Shown here: positions 25,501 through 25,947 of the stretch, in pieces
Layout of the letters: each line of letters opens with the position of its first letter
Numbering within the stretch: position 1 is the stretch's first letter
DNA from: Bacteroidota bacterium
GTDB taxonomy: Bacteria; Bacteroidota; Rhodothermia; Balneolales; HLUCCA01
DNA length: 25,947 nucleotides
Direction of reading: 5' to 3'
NCBI GenBank assembly: GCA_003448835.1
Contig: DLXM01000170.1
Span: 1 to 25,947 of the forward strand
Notes under the pieces: model-generated
The model's input: only the letters and a program-made list of their open reading frames with translations
What the model was told of the DNA's origin: nothing
Databases searched by the model: none
Position numbers and translations under genes: made by a program

Positions 25501-25947
25501 AGATATTAATGGGGACGGAAGAATCACTCCGGCTGACCGTACTGTAACCGGTAACTACATGCCTGATTTTACATTTGGTATTACAAACAGATTCTCTTAT
25601 AGGAATTTTGATGCCAGTATCTTCTTTCAGGGTGTAGTTGGTGGAGAAATTCTAAACCTAACCAGTCGTCACTTGAAAAACGGTGAAGGTAACTTCAACG
25701 CTTACGCGGCGTTCAACGATCGCTGGAAGTCACCACAAGATCCGGGTAACGGAAAATTCCCACGTGCTGACCGACAAACAGGTCTACATGGTGGTAATGA
25801 CCGCCCATCTGATTTTCAGGTTGAAGATGCTACTTATTTCAGAATCAGAAACATAACTGTTGGATACAATGTACCAAGTAGCTTATTGGGAACAGCTGTA
25901 TCACGTGCCAGAATCTATGGTTCTGTAAGTAACGTGTTTACCTGGAC
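22502..25947 (+). CDS. SusC/RagA family TonB-linked receptor with N-terminal STN signalling domain (runs off right edge)
   Basis: The frame is open from ATG 22502 to the window edge, 1148 residues, lacking only a short C-terminal piece. I chose 22502 over the in-frame ATG 22496 because AAGG (22491-22494) is 7 bases before it. Order: signal peptide (1-24, SAQ|A), STN domain (about 60-137), carboxypeptidase-D regulatory-like domain (about 156-230), TonB box [12 protein letters not shown] (about 231-242), and plug (about 244-385) with [53 protein letters not shown]. The barrel follows, and the window ends in the [13 protein letters not shown] segment that lies near the C-terminus in this family. 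The STN domain marks it as a transducer that contacts the periplasmic part of FecR, encoded just upstream. A SusD gene is expected beyond the edge. Confidence 0.95.
   Translation, partial: [1148 protein letters not shown]

Overview
The window looks like chromosomal DNA of an FCB-group Gram-negative bacterium. Supporting traits are SusC/SusD-type nutrient receptors, an ECF sigma/FecR pair feeding a SusC protein, several lipoproteins, and a type IX secretion (T9SS) C-terminal tail with the 'NYPNPFNPTT' signature. That tail form is typical of Balneolota, Rhodothermota and Ignavibacteriota rather than core Bacteroidota, so I lean to Balneolota/Rhodothermota. The placement is inference from protein families only. 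Coding density is normal. I see no tRNA, rRNA, insertion sequence, phage gene or CRISPR array.

Layout. Bases 1-3504 (minus) hold a SusC-type TonB-dependent receptor without an STN signalling domain, followed by the start of a SusD-like lipoprotein that runs off the left edge. Bases 3868-6483 (minus) are a two-gene unit: a PBP4-type D-Ala-D-Ala carboxypeptidase, then a class A beta-lactamase-like serine hydrolase. A lone plus-strand gene (6642-7583) encodes a lipoprotein with two rhodanese domains. Three minus-strand genes follow (12932 to 7592 in transcription order): an M14 carboxypeptidase lipoprotein, a UshA-like 5'-nucleotidase with a C-terminal membrane anchor, and a secreted GH3 (NagZ-like) glycosidase with a T9SS tail. 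Between the last two is a 412-bp non-coding stretch with a structured 119-bp tandem repeat and a pure-purine tract. Bases 13201-19591 (plus) are a TamA-TamB operon for outer-membrane and envelope assembly. It ends tail-to-tail, with a 7-bp overlap, against a Tat-exported MBL-fold hydrolase (minus). From 20716 to the right edge (plus) runs an ECF sigma factor, a FecR anti-sigma factor and a SusC receptor carrying an STN domain: a complete cell-surface signalling and uptake cassette, lacking only the receptor C-terminus.

How it fits together. Nearly every product acts in the envelope: peptidoglycan trimming (PBP4, serine hydrolase, perhaps the GH3 enzyme), scavenging (5'-nucleotidase, carboxypeptidase, two Sus receptors), outer-membrane assembly (TamAB) and trans-envelope signalling (sigma/FecR/STN-SusC). 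I found no convincing new multi-gene system. The least explained element is the structured repeat at 9049-9330, where a diverged third copy keeps its hairpin through paired base changes.
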